DNA of 43,827 nt from Candidatus Epulonipiscioides saccharophilum (GCA_002007295.1 LNZM01000101.1:1-43827), one strand, 5' to 3'; shown: positions 27,962-37,544, counted from the first letter of the stretch. Notes: a model not told the origin generated them from the sequence alone. A program made the numbers and translations.

Positions 27962-29548
27962 TTAATAATCCATATCAATAACTTTAAAATTTATTTTATT
28001 TTCTATTTCCTTAAGAGAAATATTATTACTTACATAGGCTGCTCTAGCAGTGTTTTGAACTTTAAATTCTTTTTTGGTAACTCTAGCAATAGCTTCCTTT
28101 ATATCCTGAAGATAACTTTTGGCAAATGGATCTCGAGTATCGGAGACATTTTTTTCGGATGAGGTATCCATAATATAAATGACTTCATCTTTAATATACA
28201 TGTCCATGGTACCATTTCTAAAAAGACTACTAAGCATTTGTGACATATTTGATACAATCTCATTCCACACGCCCAAAAAATTTTGATATTCTTCCGACGA
28301 TGCTTTGGCCAAATTTAAGACTTCTGCAGGACTTTTTGGGGCACTTTGACTAAGATTATTAGTCTCCATTACCCGAATGCCGTTTTTTTTTACGTTTTCT
28401 AACTCTTTTTCCAATGCGTCTATTCTATCATAAATAGCATTTTGTGATAAGTCAGTTTCTGGTGTACATAACTTTATTATAGCTATTTCTAGCGTAATTT
28501 TTGGTGTTGTAGAACTTTTCATTTCTAGATCTAATTGCGTAAAAATATTTACATATCTAAAAATGCTTTCTATTGTTAGTTGCTCGGCCTGACGCTGTAA
28601 TTGCAAAATATGCTCGCTATTGTAATCCAAAATTCCACTTGTATCATTATTTGTGCTTTTGGCTATTAATAAGTTGCGACCATGCAAGAGCAAGTCTTTA
28701 ACAAATTGCTTTATATTCCTACCTTGATAATTTATTTGCTCACAAACTTTTAACGCTTTCCCAACATCAAAGGCCATAATAGAATACATTAATTCAAATA
28801 TAAAATTATTGTCCACGGCACCGATTAAATCTAATATTTTATCAAATGTAATTTGCTCATTTACATAAAATGATATACATTGTTCCAAAATGCTAAGAGC
28901 ATCTCTCATTCCCCCATCGGCTAAGCGTGCTATATATTCTAAGGCTTTATTTTCTATATCAATATTTTCTTTAGTCATATAATCTTTCAAAGAAGAGAAA
29001 ATATCAACAGTTTTTATACGGCGAAAATCAAATCTTTGACATCTAGATAAAACGGTGGCTGGTATTTTTTGTGGATCAGTAGTTGCTAAAATAAACACAA
29101 CGTATGCTGGTGGCTCTTCTAAGGTTTTTAACATGGCGTTAAAAGCCGAAGTTGAAAGCATATGAACCTCGTCGATTATATATACTTTATACTTTCCAAA
29201 GGCTGGAGTATAGCGGACATCCTCTTTAATTTGGCGAATATCGTCCACACCATTGTGGGACGCTGCGTCTAATTCGATAACGTTTATACCGGCCGTACTC
29301 TCTATTTCTTTACATACGGTGCAATGGCCACATGGGCTACCATCTTCCATAGGTTCTTGACAATTTATAGCTTTTGCAAAAATTTTGGCCACTGTAGTTT
29401 TGCCCGTACCTCGTCCACCAGTAAAAAGATACGAATGAGCAACTCTATTTAATTGTATTTGATTCTTTAAAGTTTTTATGATGTGCTCCTGTCCAACAAT
29501 GTCCGAAAACTTTTTTGGACGGTACTTTCTATATAGTGTAAGATACAT
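27962..29548 (-). CDS. dnaX: DNA polymerase III subunit gamma/tau
   Basis: This is the clamp-loader ATPase, 528 residues from the ATG at 29548, which has GAGAGGG upstream and gives the canonical start MYLTLYRKYRPKKFSDIVGQ. A longer in-frame ORF begins at 29653, but its extra 35 residues are not family-like. Walker A is GGRGTGKT (residues 44-51), zinc cysteines are 63, 73, 76 and 79, and Walker B is DEVHML. The C-terminal part ends in the tau-like region. I see no slippery A-run suggesting a programmed gamma frameshift. It is the first gene of dnaX-ybaB-recR. Confidence 0.96.
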   Translation of the reverse strand: MYLTLYRKYRPKKFSDIVGQEHIIKTLKNQIQLNRVAHSYLFTGGRGTGKTTVAKIFAKAINCQEPMEDGSPCGHCTVCKEIESTAGINVIELDAASHNGVDDIRQIKEDVRYTPAFGKYKVYIIDEVHMLSTSAFNAMLKTLEEPPAYVVFILATTDPQKIPATVLSRCQRFDFRRIKTVDIFSSLKDYMTKENIDIENKALEYIARLADGGMRDALSILEQCISFYVNEQITFDKILDLIGAVDNNFIFELMYSIMAFDVGKALKVCEQINYQGRNIKQFVKDLLLHGRNLLIAKSTNNDTSGILDYNSEHILQLQRQAEQLTIESIFRYVNIFTQLDLEMKSSTTPKITLEIAIIKLCTPETDLSQNAIYDRIDALEKELENVKKNGIRVMETNNLSQSAPKSPAEVLNLAKASSEEYQNFLGVWNEIVSNMSQMLSSLFRNGTMDMYIKDEVIYIMDTSSEKNVSDTRDPFAKSYLQDIKEAIARVTKKEFKVQNTARAAYVSNNISLKEIENKINFKVIDMDY

Positions 29549-29705
29549 GCATTCCCTCTCAATTAATTTAAAAAAATCTATTCTTATTATAACAAGCTTA
29601 TTAATTATTCGATAGGCTAATTCATAATAATTATAGTTGACTAACTCCTCCAATTATGCTATTGTCAATCATGTTAGTTTAAATTTATGTTGATGGAGGT
29701 TTCAA

Positions 29706-30251
29706 ATGGAAAAATTTATTTGTACTGTATGCGGATATGTTCACGAAGGAACGGAACCACCTAAAAAATGTCCTGTTTGTAAGGCACCGGCTAGCAAATT
29801 TAAAAAACAAGAGTCAGCTGATGGCTTAGTTTTTGCAGACGAACATGTTGTCGGCGTAGCTAAAGGTGTAGATCAAAGAATCATTGATGGTCTACGTGCA
29901 AACTTTGAAGGTGAATGTACTGAAGTTGGAATGTATTTAGCTATGGCACGTGTTGCGCATCGTGAAGGTTATCCAGAAATAGGCCTTTATTGGGAGAAAG
30001 CAGCTTATGAAGAAGCAGAACATGCTGCAAAATTTGCTGAGTTACTAGGTGAAGTAATAACAGATTCTACCAAGAAAAATCTTGAGATGCGTATAGCCGC
30101 TGAACATGGCGCTACGGCTGGTAAAAAAGAACTAGCAAAGCTCGCTAAAGAGCTAAATCTAGATGCGGTTCATGATACAGTCCATGAGATGGCAAAAGAT
30201 GAAGCTAGACATGGTAAAGCTTTCCAAGGACTTCTTGAAAGATTCTTTTAA
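29706..30251 (+). CDS. rbr: Rubrerythrin with N-terminal rubredoxin domain
   Basis: This 181-residue protein has a rubredoxin-like iron centre (Cys6, 9, 22, 25) at the N-terminus, followed by a four-helix diiron domain. The diiron ligand motifs are [12 protein letters not shown] (residues 68-79), EEAEH (102-106) and [10 protein letters not shown] near the C-terminus. The reversed domain order is that of clostridial reverse rubrerythrins, which reduce peroxide and oxygen with electrons from NADH via a reductase. GGAGG precedes ATG. It is divergent from dnaX, and a terminator follows at once. Confidence 0.95.
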   Translation: MEKFICTVCGYVHEGTEPPKKCPVCKAPASKFKKQESADGLVFADEHVVGVAKGVDQRIIDGLRANFEGECTEVGMYLAMARVAHREGYPEIGLYWEKAAYEEAEHAAKFAELLGEVITDSTKKNLEMRIAAEHGATAGKKELAKLAKELNLDAVHDTVHEMAKDEARHGKAFQGLLERFF

Positions 30252-30256
30252 TATAT

Positions 30257-30286
30257 CCCCTCTTTATCGAGGGGTATTTTTTTTTC
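30257..30286 (+). terminator. Rubrerythrin gene terminator
   Basis: The stem CCCCTC-TTTATC-GAGGGG is followed by TA and a run of nine T residues. It begins six bases after the rbr stop and runs into the end of the convergent gerW/ytfJ gene. Confidence 0.9.
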
Positions 30287-30773
30287 AAAATAATAGCTCC
30301 TCATCATCCTCCTCAAAATCTTCGTTCATACTGCTTACCTCTTCATTTTTGGCCAAAATATCTTTTTCCGGTTTATCTTTATCTGATTTTTCTGGCTTTA
30401 ACTTATTTATAAATTCTGGGAATCCAGTCATAATTCCTGGTGCCATATCTAATAACTTACTAAGGCTATCTTGGTTTTTAATGTTAATTAATTGTGTTGT
30501 TCCATTATTAATTACCAATACTGCACTAGGTGAAATTTTGGCTCCTACTCCACCAGCATTGCTACCCATAGGTCCGTCAATATAACGTTCTTTTTCTTTG
30601 TTTTTTTCCTTAATTTTGGATGAGCTTTTTCCGCCCATACCTAAGCCAAAGCTTACGTCAACTAACGGAACTAAAATTGTATCCGCTATGTGTATAGGTT
30701 CTCCAACTACTGTTTTGGTTGTAATAAAATGTTCTAAATCCTTCAATAAAGTTCCAATATTATTTTCTGTCAT
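30285..30773 (-). CDS. ytfJ: GerW/YtfJ-family sporulation protein
   Basis: This 162-residue protein has the family core TVVGEPIHIADTILVPLVDV, then a Gly-rich FGLGMGGK and GSNAGGVGAKISPSAVLVI. A charged, low-complexity tail rich in Asp/Glu/Lys follows. In Bacillus the homologue is a forespore protein required for normal germination. It is the last gene of the cluster, one base after the DUF2953 gene, a linkage common in Firmicutes. Confidence 0.92.
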   Translation of the reverse strand: MTENNIGTLLKDLEHFITTKTVVGEPIHIADTILVPLVDVSFGLGMGGKSSSKIKEKNKEKERYIDGPMGSNAGGVGAKISPSAVLVINNGTTQLINIKNQDSLSKLLDMAPGIMTGFPEFINKLKPEKSDKDKPEKDILAKNEEVSSMNEDFEEDDEELLF

Positions 30774-30774
30774 T

Positions 30775-31974
30775 TTATATTTCCTCTTCCTTATCTATGT
30801 CCTTAGTTGTTTCTTTAGCTGTTTTCTTATCTTTCTCTGGTTGATTAGTTTCCTCTGATTTATCCGACTGTATGCTACTTAGTATTTCTTTAGTAAAATT
30901 TATACAAGGTTTATATAAGATAAGATTTAAAAATATCCTTATAAGTGTTGCTATATTAAAGTGTCCTTTTGCAAATGCATCACCCCAAAGTCCGGCTTCA
31001 TTAAAGTTACCATAAATAGAACCATAACGAGAATAAGTCGGGTAAAATATTGAACACATACCAATAAGTTCACCTGTTCTTTCGGGTGAATGAGTACCTA
31101 TTTCTAATTCGAAATCAAATTTTTTGGGCGATACAGTCTTAATTACTCGCTTCACAGTACTAAATAATTTATCTATTGCTTGCTTTCTATATTCACTATC
31201 TCGGATAGTAATAAATAGATGTCCATAATCGAATTTATTCTTTTGTTTTGTACTATTTTTTGCAGGTTCAGTTTCAATTTTAGTCAAATCCAAATCTTTT
31301 TCAGGTGAATCATCGAAGACAATGGTAAATAAACCAGTAAACTCTCTCTCAAATTCTTCGTCTAAATTATAAAATACAATAGCAAACTCTTTGGTCAATG
31401 AGAAATCCATATTTTTTGCGAATTCTTCATCAAAAGCAAAGGCTTCGTCAAATTCTAACTCTAAATCTAAATCCGAAAACATGGATTTATTAGAATCGAA
31501 ATTTATAATAGCCGAACTATCAGGCAATGCTTCATTTAGTTTATCGGTTGCTGTTGCTGTTGCAAGCTTTTTTTCAAATTTTGGATTTAATTTTTTATTT
31601 GGCTTGCTTGTATCAGATCTAAGAGAAGATTCATTTGTGATTTTTTCACTTTTTGTATCAGATCCACGAGAAGATTCATTTGTGATTTTTTCACTTTGTT
31701 TAGTAGTTTCTTTATTTATTTCGACCTTTTCATCTTTATCTTTAAGAGGCCGAGGATAAATTAGTTTATTAAAAATAAACACTTCATAAACTAAGTTATC
31801 GGCTATATAATCCGCTTTAATTTTAATAAAGCTCCACAAAGCAAATTGCATATTTAGAATTAAATTTTCTCTATTTTCTACATAGACACTATATTTATTT
31901 GGCAAGAATAAAATTAACAATATTAATGAAAACAAAACCAGCAAAATTATACCTATTATTTCTAATATTATCAT
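30775..31974 (-). CDS. DUF2953 membrane protein
   Basis: This 399-residue protein has one N-terminal transmembrane helix (residues 1-26) and a C-terminal DUF2953 domain (about 245-370). Conserved-looking stretches include FDFELEIGTHSPERTGELIG and a following FYPTYSRYGSIYG. It is partner to gerW/ytfJ, as in many spore formers. The middle (about 75-240) is a low-complexity charged insert, not typical of the family. It includes a protein repeat, SEKITNESS, arising from a 45-bp tandem duplication. Function is unknown. It overlaps the upstream small gene by 4 bases. Confidence 0.85.
   Translation of the reverse strand: MIILEIIGIILLVLFSLILLILFLPNKYSVYVENRENLILNMQFALWSFIKIKADYIADNLVYEVFIFNKLIYPRPLKDKDEKVEINKETTKQSEKITNESSRGSDTKSEKITNESSLRSDTSKPNKKLNPKFEKKLATATATDKLNEALPDSSAIINFDSNKSMFSDLDLELEFDEAFAFDEEFAKNMDFSLTKEFAIVFYNLDEEFEREFTGLFTIVFDDSPEKDLDLTKIETEPAKNSTKQKNKFDYGHLFITIRDSEYRKQAIDKLFSTVKRVIKTVSPKKFDFELEIGTHSPERTGELIGMCSIFYPTYSRYGSIYGNFNEAGLWGDAFAKGHFNIATLIRIFLNLILYKPCINFTKEILSSIQSDKSEETNQPEKDKKTAKETTKDIDKEEEI
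31610..31698. repeat. 45-bp tandem duplication inside the DUF2953 gene
   Basis: Two nearly identical 45-base units start at 31610 and 31655 and stay in frame, giving two copies of a SEKITNESS-containing 15-residue repeat. This implies recent replication slippage in a poorly constrained linker. Confidence 0.85.
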
Positions 31975-32270
31975 TTCCTTTTTTCCTTAAGATCTGCCAA
32001 AGAGATTATTTTTCTATTATATATTAAATCTATAAAATCGCTAGTAAATTCTACAGCTGTTTGTTTATCCTCGGCCAATGCTACTAAATAACAATTTTTA
32101 TACGTTTTATTTAAATATTTACCTTTTACGATTTCAAAGATAGCTGAGTCATTCTTAGAAGTACAAACAAAATATAATTGAGTAGGATAATGACCTACGG
32201 CTATTTCTAATTTCATTAATTTTGTAAATTTAATATTTTTGTGAATTTTTAATTGGCTAGATAAATTCAT
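31971..32270 (-). CDS. Small hypothetical protein between speB and the DUF2953 gene
   Basis: I do not recognise this 99-residue protein. It is basic, with predicted beta-rich stretches (LEIAVGHYPTQLYFVCTS) and a Lys-rich end, without a signal peptide or membrane segment. It starts 4 bases after the speB stop and overlaps the DUF2953 start by 4 bases, which supports expression by translational coupling. No clear Shine-Dalgarno is present. An internal Met at residue 19 is an alternative start. Confidence 0.65.
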   Translation of the reverse strand: MNLSSQLKIHKNIKFTKLMKLEIAVGHYPTQLYFVCTSKNDSAIFEIVKGKYLNKTYKNCYLVALAEDKQTAVEFTSDFIDLIYNRKIISLADLKEKRK

Positions 32271-32274
32271 AAAA

Positions 32275-33123
32275 TTATAACATAAGCAAAACTTCTCTTA
32301 CAATTTTGCAGGCCACAGCGGTAGAAACAGAACTTTGATCATAATGGGGTGATAATTCTACAATGTCAGCACCAACAAAATCTAAACCTTTTAAGCATAA
32401 TAAACTTTCTAAAAATTCATTAAAACTCATTCCGCCAGGTTCTGGTGTTCCCGTCCCGGAAAAAATGGACGGGTCCAATACATCTAAATCTATAGTAAGA
32501 TATATTTGCTTTCCTTTCAGTTGAGATGCAATTTCTTTTATATTGTTAGCATTAAATTTATTTAACACTGTGTGGATTTTTGCAAATTCAAATTCTTCCT
32601 TAGTGCCCGAACGAATGCCAAACTGATATATTTTATTATCGCCTACGATATCCCAAATACGCTTGATTACACTAGCGTGCGAAAGTTTTTCACCTAGGTA
32701 ATCTTCCCGTAGGTCCGTATGAGCATCGAAATGAATAATGCACAAATCCGGATAAATCTTTACTAGCTCTTCTACTAAGCCCAACGTAACTAAATGTTCA
32801 CCACCGAGCATTAACGGCTTTTTATCAAGTTTCAATACACTTTTTGACACTTCATTAATCTTTTTTAAAACACGTCTAGTATTTCCAAACGGCAATTCTA
32901 AATCACCTATATCGGCCACTTTTTTCTCAGTTAAATCCAGGTCTTGATATGCCGAATAGGTTTCTATTCCATAGGAATCGGTCCTAATAGCCATCGGCCC
33001 AAATCTCGTTCCTGGCCTAAAGGATGTGGTCCCATCAAACGGCACGCCGAAGATTATTATATCAGCAGATTCTTTGTCGTTCTCACAGGCTATAAATTTA
33101 GATCCTTCTATCATATCAAACAT
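32275..33123 (-). CDS. speB: Agmatinase-type ureohydrolase
   Basis: This 282-residue member of the arginase/agmatinase family has the binuclear Mn ligands: GGEH (His110), FDAHTD (Asp133, His135, Asp137) and the later DLDVLDPS. The C-terminal TGTPEPGGMSF loop is also typical. It hydrolyses agmatine to putrescine and urea, or N1-aminopropylagmatine to spermidine in some bacteria. I chose the ATG at 33123, with GGAGG nine bases upstream, over the longer ORF start at 33174. It overlaps the end of the fused decarboxylase-SpeE gene by 8 bases. Confidence 0.94.
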   Translation of the reverse strand: MFDMIEGSKFIACENDKESADIIIFGVPFDGTTSFRPGTRFGPMAIRTDSYGIETYSAYQDLDLTEKKVADIGDLELPFGNTRRVLKKINEVSKSVLKLDKKPLMLGGEHLVTLGLVEELVKIYPDLCIIHFDAHTDLREDYLGEKLSHASVIKRIWDIVGDNKIYQFGIRSGTKEEFEFAKIHTVLNKFNANNIKEIASQLKGKQIYLTIDLDVLDPSIFSGTGTPEPGGMSFNEFLESLLCLKGLDFVGADIVELSPHYDQSSVSTAVACKIVREVLLML

Positions 33124-35467
33124 CGGTTCTGTCCTCCAACATTTCCTTAACATAAGTTGGTAGCATAAAAGCACCTATGTGTAAATCAGTATTATAATAC
33201 TTTGTCTTAAGTTCTAAGTTATTCCATTCTTGTGCTTTTATATCCTTGATCGGATCAAACTTTTTAGATGCAAATCCGAACAACCAGTGACCGGATGGAT
33301 AAGTTGGCATATGAAATTGATATACTTTTGCTATAGGAAACGTTTCTTGCAACTTTTTAGAGGATCGTCTCATCTCATGTGCATAGCTTTCATAATAAGG
33401 ACTCTCATGTTGATTAATTAGGATTCCATTTTCTGTTAAAACTCTTTTGCAATTATTATAAAAAGCATAGGTAAATAACCCTTCACCCGGCCCTATCGGA
33501 TCAGTAGAGTCTACTAAAATTAAATCGTATTTTTCCGGCTCACATTCTTGTACAAACTTTAAGCCGTCTTCAAAATACATAGTTAAGCGTTCATCATTAT
33601 CTAATTTGCAAGCCGTTTGCTGCAGATACTTTTGGCATAAACGTACTACTCTCTCGTCGATTTCGACCATATCCACTTTTTCTACTTTCGAATATCTTAA
33701 TACTTCTCTGGCCGTTCCTCCGTCCCCTCCACCAATTATAAGAACTCGTTTTATATCTGGATTTACCGCCATTGGTACGTGCACTATCATATCGTGATAT
33801 ATAAATTCGTCTTTTTCTGTAACCATCATTAAGCCATCCAATGTAAAAAACGTGCCAAATGTTTTGCTCTTAAAAAAATCTATTTCCTGAAACTCACTCT
33901 TCTCTGTATGAATATGCTCACTTACCTGTATCGAAAACTTTGTATCCCCTTGATGATTTTCTGTATACCATAAATCCATCGGATTTTCCTCCACATCTTT
34001 GTCTATTATTAGTATATTATTATTTTCTTCGCTATCTTTTAATATCACTACATTCTCTTCATTTAAATATGATAAATATTTTATCAACTTTTTGCTTATC
34101 CGCTCGCCAGGAATTATTATTGGTATCCCAGGCGGATATATCATTATAACTTCGCCACAAATGTAATTTATAGCTTCTTTTATGTTAACTTCCTTTTTAG
34201 AAAAATAATAAGCGTCTCTAGGTGATAATATAGTTTTTGGAAATTCGTTAAATGTCACAACCTTGTTACCCTTTTTATTCTGCTTACCTTCATTATTAGG
34301 CACATAATACTGATGGCTAATTTCAGATAATGCAGCTATCAATTGTTCGACGGTTTCCTGTGTATCTCCGAAAGAAATAATGGCCAAAATTACATAAGGT
34401 TCTGCTAATTCTATCTGGATATTATACTTTTGCTTTAGTAAAGTATATACAAAAAAACCTGAAACGGATAATCCTTTAACTGAAATAACTAATTTCAAAT
34501 CATCCAAATCATAAACGCTAGAATGATTAGCTATATACTCTTTTTTGGTTATACATTTTAATCCATTCATTTTATTTATAGCTATCTTCGCATTTATGGC
34601 TAATTTGTAAAGCTTAGCCAATCTATCTGGACCTTCTATCATAAGCATGCGCCGAGATTCGTCAATAGAACACATTAGTAAATAGGAGGCTGATGTTGTT
34701 TGCAATAAATTTATAGCTCGTCTAACTTTTTCTCGCGAAATTAACCCTTCATTTAGAAGTAGTATCGATGTTTGTGTAAGCGCTCCGCCCGTTTTATGCA
34801 TACTAGTCGTTACTAGATCTGCTCCTACTTTAGATGGATTTATCGGCGTGTCGGTCGAAAAACCAAAATGAGCGCCATGGGCCATGTCAACTAATACTGC
34901 TATGTTCCTTTTATGGCAAAACTTTATGATGTTCTCTAAGTCCGAGGTAACACCAAAATATGTTGGATGAAGAATAAAAACTGCTTTTACTGTTGGATTT
35001 AAATCAAATGCATGTGCTATTTTTGTTAACGTTACTCCATTCGAAATACCCAATTCCCGATCCACTTCTGCATCGATAAATACAGGTACACCACCGGATA
35101 AAATCAATGCGTTAATGGCAGATTTATGAACGTTTCTTGGTAAAATTATTTTATCACCAAAAGAAATCGCACTCATTATCATAGAAATAACTCCGCTAGT
35201 CGATCCGTTTACTAACATGTAAGCATAATCCGCCTGATACGCATCTGCTAATAAACTCTCCGCTTTCTTTATAATACCTTTTGGATTAGATAGATTATCT
35301 ACGGATGGAGATGAATTTATATCCATTTTTAATGTTAATTCACTCCATAAATTCGATAAATTACTAATACCTTTACCCATTTTATGACCAGGTACATCAA
35401 AACAAGTTGGATTTGTTTTCACATACTCTAGTACCCCTGTAAGCAGGGGAGTTTCATTATGATTCAT
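33116..35467 (-). CDS. Fused arginine (Orn/Lys/Arg) decarboxylase - spermidine synthase
   Basis: One 783-residue ORF joins two enzymes. Residues 1 to about 490 are a PLP-dependent Orn/Lys/Arg decarboxylase of the SpeA type. This part has VPGHKMGKG (25-33), NGST (87-90), DMAHGAH (194-200), the PLP-lysine motif [13 protein letters not shown] (Lys225) and a C-terminal [12 protein letters not shown]. Residues 497-783 are a full spermidine synthase, starting MDLWYTENH, with SAM/dcSAM site [12 protein letters not shown] (575-586) and catalytic VDSTDP around 652-657. The junction retains ATG (33977-33979) with GGAGG eight bases upstream, so free SpeE may also be made. Arginine specificity is inferred from the neighbouring speB. 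speD overlaps the start by 11 bases. Confidence 0.92.
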   Translation of the reverse strand: MNHNETPLLTGVLEYVKTNPTCFDVPGHKMGKGISNLSNLWSELTLKMDINSSPSVDNLSNPKGIIKKAESLLADAYQADYAYMLVNGSTSGVISMIMSAISFGDKIILPRNVHKSAINALILSGGVPVFIDAEVDRELGISNGVTLTKIAHAFDLNPTVKAVFILHPTYFGVTSDLENIIKFCHKRNIAVLVDMAHGAHFGFSTDTPINPSKVGADLVTTSMHKTGGALTQTSILLLNEGLISREKVRRAINLLQTTSASYLLMCSIDESRRMLMIEGPDRLAKLYKLAINAKIAINKMNGLKCITKKEYIANHSSVYDLDDLKLVISVKGLSVSGFFVYTLLKQKYNIQIELAEPYVILAIISFGDTQETVEQLIAALSEISHQYYVPNNEGKQNKKGNKVVTFNEFPKTILSPRDAYYFSKKEVNIKEAINYICGEVIMIYPPGIPIIIPGERISKKLIKYLSYLNEENVVILKDSEENNNILIIDKDVEENPMDLWYTENHQGDTKFSIQVSEHIHTEKSEFQEIDFFKSKTFGTFFTLDGLMMVTEKDEFIYHDMIVHVPMAVNPDIKRVLIIGGGDGGTAREVLRYSKVEKVDMVEIDERVVRLCQKYLQQTACKLDNDERLTMYFEDGLKFVQECEPEKYDLILVDSTDPIGPGEGLFTYAFYNNCKRVLTENGILINQHESPYYESYAHEMRRSSKKLQETFPIAKVYQFHMPTYPSGHWLFGFASKKFDPIKDIKAQEWNNLELKTKYYNTDLHIGAFMLPTYVKEMLEDRTDV
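33977..33992 (-). promoter_or_regulatory. Internal ribosome binding site and start for the SpeE half of the fusion
   Basis: Within the fusion ORF, minus strand, GGAGG is followed after 8 bases by ATG at 33979-33977, exactly where a stand-alone SpeE would begin. It suggests two translation products, or that the fusion formed by loss of the decarboxylase stop codon. Confidence 0.65.
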
Positions 35468-36287
35468 CTAACTTAAACATGGCATCTTTTACGTTTGTAC
35501 CGTAAAAAATTTCGTCCATTTCCCTTTTAACTTTTTTTGAAATTTCACGGCGGAGTCCAGGATGTAATTCATCTTTTGTATATCCGAAAAGGTAATTATC
35601 CAAATCGAATTCTTTTAGCTTACATTTGGTGTGAAAAATTTTGTCTTGATAAATGTTAACATCGATCATATTATACATGTTGATAACATCTTCTGGTATA
35701 TAGTTTTGAATAGAATTAATTTTGTGATCAATAAACATTTTCTTACCCGTAATGTCTCTTGTAAAGCCACGAATTCGATAGTCTATAGTCATTATGTCAG
35801 CATCAAAACAATGTATCAAATAATTTAAAGCTTTTAAAGGTGATATTTCACCACATGTAGAAACATCTATATCGGCCCTGAAAGTGCTAATTCCTTCGTG
35901 TGGATGATACTCCGGATAAGTATGAACTGTTATATGACTTTTGTCCAAATGTGCTACGACAGCTTCCGGAATCGGCCCAGGCGATGCTGGATGAACTTGT
36001 ATTTCTTGTTCTCTTAAGTTGACTGGTCCTTCTGATATTAGCAACGTAACGCTGGCCCCTTGTGGTTCATAATCCTGCTTAGCAATATTTAAAATGTTTG
36101 CACCGATAATCTCTGTTACTGTAGTTAGTATGTTAGTTAGTCTATCAGCATTGTATTGCTCGTCAATATATTCGATATATGCCATCCGATCTGCTTCGTT
36201 TTTAGTGTAACAAATATCGTACATATTAAAACTTAACGTTTTAGTGAGATTATTAAATCCATGTAGCTTTAATCTAGATGAACTCAA
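35457..36287 (-). CDS. speD: S-adenosylmethionine decarboxylase proenzyme (E. coli type)
   Basis: This 276-residue pyruvoyl enzyme makes decarboxylated SAM, the aminopropyl donor for spermidine. It is of the long, gammaproteobacterial SpeD class. The self-cleavage site is [12 protein letters not shown], with Ser117 becoming the pyruvoyl group. The catalytic Cys is 145 in [16 protein letters not shown], and [10 protein letters not shown] follows. It starts at TTG (36287), with AAAGGGG upstream; this gives [14 protein letters not shown] at the N-terminus as in the family, which a later ATG would lose. It is the first gene of the polyamine operon, with a good promoter. Confidence 0.95.
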   Translation of the reverse strand: MSSSRLKLHGFNNLTKTLSFNMYDICYTKNEADRMAYIEYIDEQYNADRLTNILTTVTEIIGANILNIAKQDYEPQGASVTLLISEGPVNLREQEIQVHPASPGPIPEAVVAHLDKSHITVHTYPEYHPHEGISTFRADIDVSTCGEISPLKALNYLIHCFDADIMTIDYRIRGFTRDITGKKMFIDHKINSIQNYIPEDVINMYNMIDVNIYQDKIFHTKCKLKEFDLDNYLFGYTKDELHPGLRREISKKVKREMDEIFYGTNVKDAMFKLDES

Positions 36288-36335
36288 TTTTAAATACCCC
36301 TTTCTAATTTTAATTTTACTTTTAATTTACTCTAC

Positions 36336-36364
36336 ATTATATTGTACTTCATTTTCATAAACAA
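36336..36364 (-). promoter_or_regulatory. Polyamine operon (speD) promoter
   Basis: On the minus strand TTGTTT (36359-36364) and TATAAT (36336-36341) are 17 bases apart, about 50 bases before the speD TTG start. Confidence 0.65.
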
Positions 36365-36405
36365 GGGATAACCAAAAAAATAAATCATGCTTGATTATAG
36401 CACAC

Positions 36406-36437
36406 ATTTGCATCGATGAGAATATACTAATGCAAAT
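36406..36437. promoter_or_regulatory. Operator-like inverted repeat between speD and mscS
   Basis: A perfect 8-bp inverted repeat, ATTTGCAT and ATGCAAAT, is separated by 16 bases. It lies upstream of mscS and behind the speD -35 box. A regulator-binding site is possible; no factor can be named. Confidence 0.4.
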
Positions 36438-36465
36438 AAGAACTTAAATTGAAGGAGCGACTATC

Positions 36466-37542
36466 ATGGATACTAAAACTTGGCTATACATTTCTTTAAT
36501 TGGATCGCTAACTATATTGTTGACATTTTTTATACTTCGTAAACCTTTCTTAAAAATATTTTTAAAAAAACCAGTAGACTATCGTACTCAGGCCGAAAAA
36601 GCCTTGGCCAGCCTATTAAATTATTTACTATTGTTACTAGGCTTGACTATAGCGCTTTTATTTTCTCCATTTGTAAATATACCAAATATTAATAAACCAG
36701 ATATAGTAATTAACAAAATAACTTATAAACTAGATATTATAACCGTAGCAGAATTAAAAACTGTAATAATGTCTTTAGTAATAATCGGTATAGCTTACAC
36801 TTTATGTCAATTGGTAAATATTTTGAAACAAGAAATGTTAACGGATGATTTTCCTTATCCTTTGTTACAGAATCCTTTAAGCATAGCAATAATAACAAAT
36901 TCTCTCACGTTTGTTATTATTTTACTTTCATCCGCTTTAGTTTTAATTCCTTTTACTGCAGGTATAGAGAAATTATTAATAGCTATCGGCCTAACTACAG
37001 CATTTTTTGCTGTTATCCTACGAAATAGTATTAGAAGTATATTTAGAAGCTTAGATATTATGCTCGATAATCCTTTTGCAAAAGGTGACTGGATCAGCTT
37101 TGGCGCTTATGAAGGTATTGTAAACGATATAACTTTTAAAAGTCTTAAACTTCAGCAATTAGATGGTAGCTTAATTATTTTACCGAATAGCGTTCTGACA
37201 AATTGTGACATTACAAACTGGTCCAAATTTACACAAAGAACCGTTGATTTTATGATATCTTTTACGTCTAGTAGCAACACTACATTAGAATCGATAACAG
37301 AACTTATGGATAACATTAAACAGGATTTAGAAGCACAGGAAAGTATCCAAAAAGGAAGTATAGCTGTATATTTAGATAGTTTTGCAACCTCTACCGTAAC
37401 AATAAAAATTGTTTATTCTACTGATACAAAAGATCCTCTTATATATTATCAATTAAAAGGAGATATGAATTTAAAAATTTTATCTTTAATAGAAGAAAAA
37501 GATTTAAGTATAATAAATACGCAAGCAGCTCCTTATATTTAA
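36466..37542 (+). CDS. MscS-family mechanosensitive ion channel
   Basis: This 358-residue membrane protein has an N-terminal helix (about residues 6-24), three to four more hydrophobic segments up to residue 190, then the MscS beta domain. The beta domain includes NPFAKGDWISFGAYEGIVND and LDGSLIILPNSVLTNCDITN. It should open on membrane tension to release solutes during hypo-osmotic shock. GAAGGAG precedes ATG. It is divergent from speD and is followed by a cluster of palindromic repeats, not by a standard terminator. Confidence 0.92.
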   Translation: MDTKTWLYISLIGSLTILLTFFILRKPFLKIFLKKPVDYRTQAEKALASLLNYLLLLLGLTIALLFSPFVNIPNINKPDIVINKITYKLDIITVAELKTVIMSLVIIGIAYTLCQLVNILKQEMLTDDFPYPLLQNPLSIAIITNSLTFVIILLSSALVLIPFTAGIEKLLIAIGLTTAFFAVILRNSIRSIFRSLDIMLDNPFAKGDWISFGAYEGIVNDITFKSLKLQQLDGSLIILPNSVLTNCDITNWSKFTQRTVDFMISFTSSSNTTLESITELMDNIKQDLEAQESIQKGSIAVYLDSFATSTVTIKIVYSTDTKDPLIYYQLKGDMNLKILSLIEEKDLSIINTQAAPYI

Positions 37543-37544
37543 AA

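Noticed and set aside
27962-29548. Programmed frameshift in dnaX giving a gamma form
   Set aside because: I saw no A-rich slippery heptamer followed by a stem-loop in the region where gamma would end.
31391-31759. Plus-strand ORF opposite the DUF2953 gene
   Set aside because: It is Ser/Phe-rich and antisense to a low-complexity charged segment, with no ribosome binding site. It is a shadow frame.
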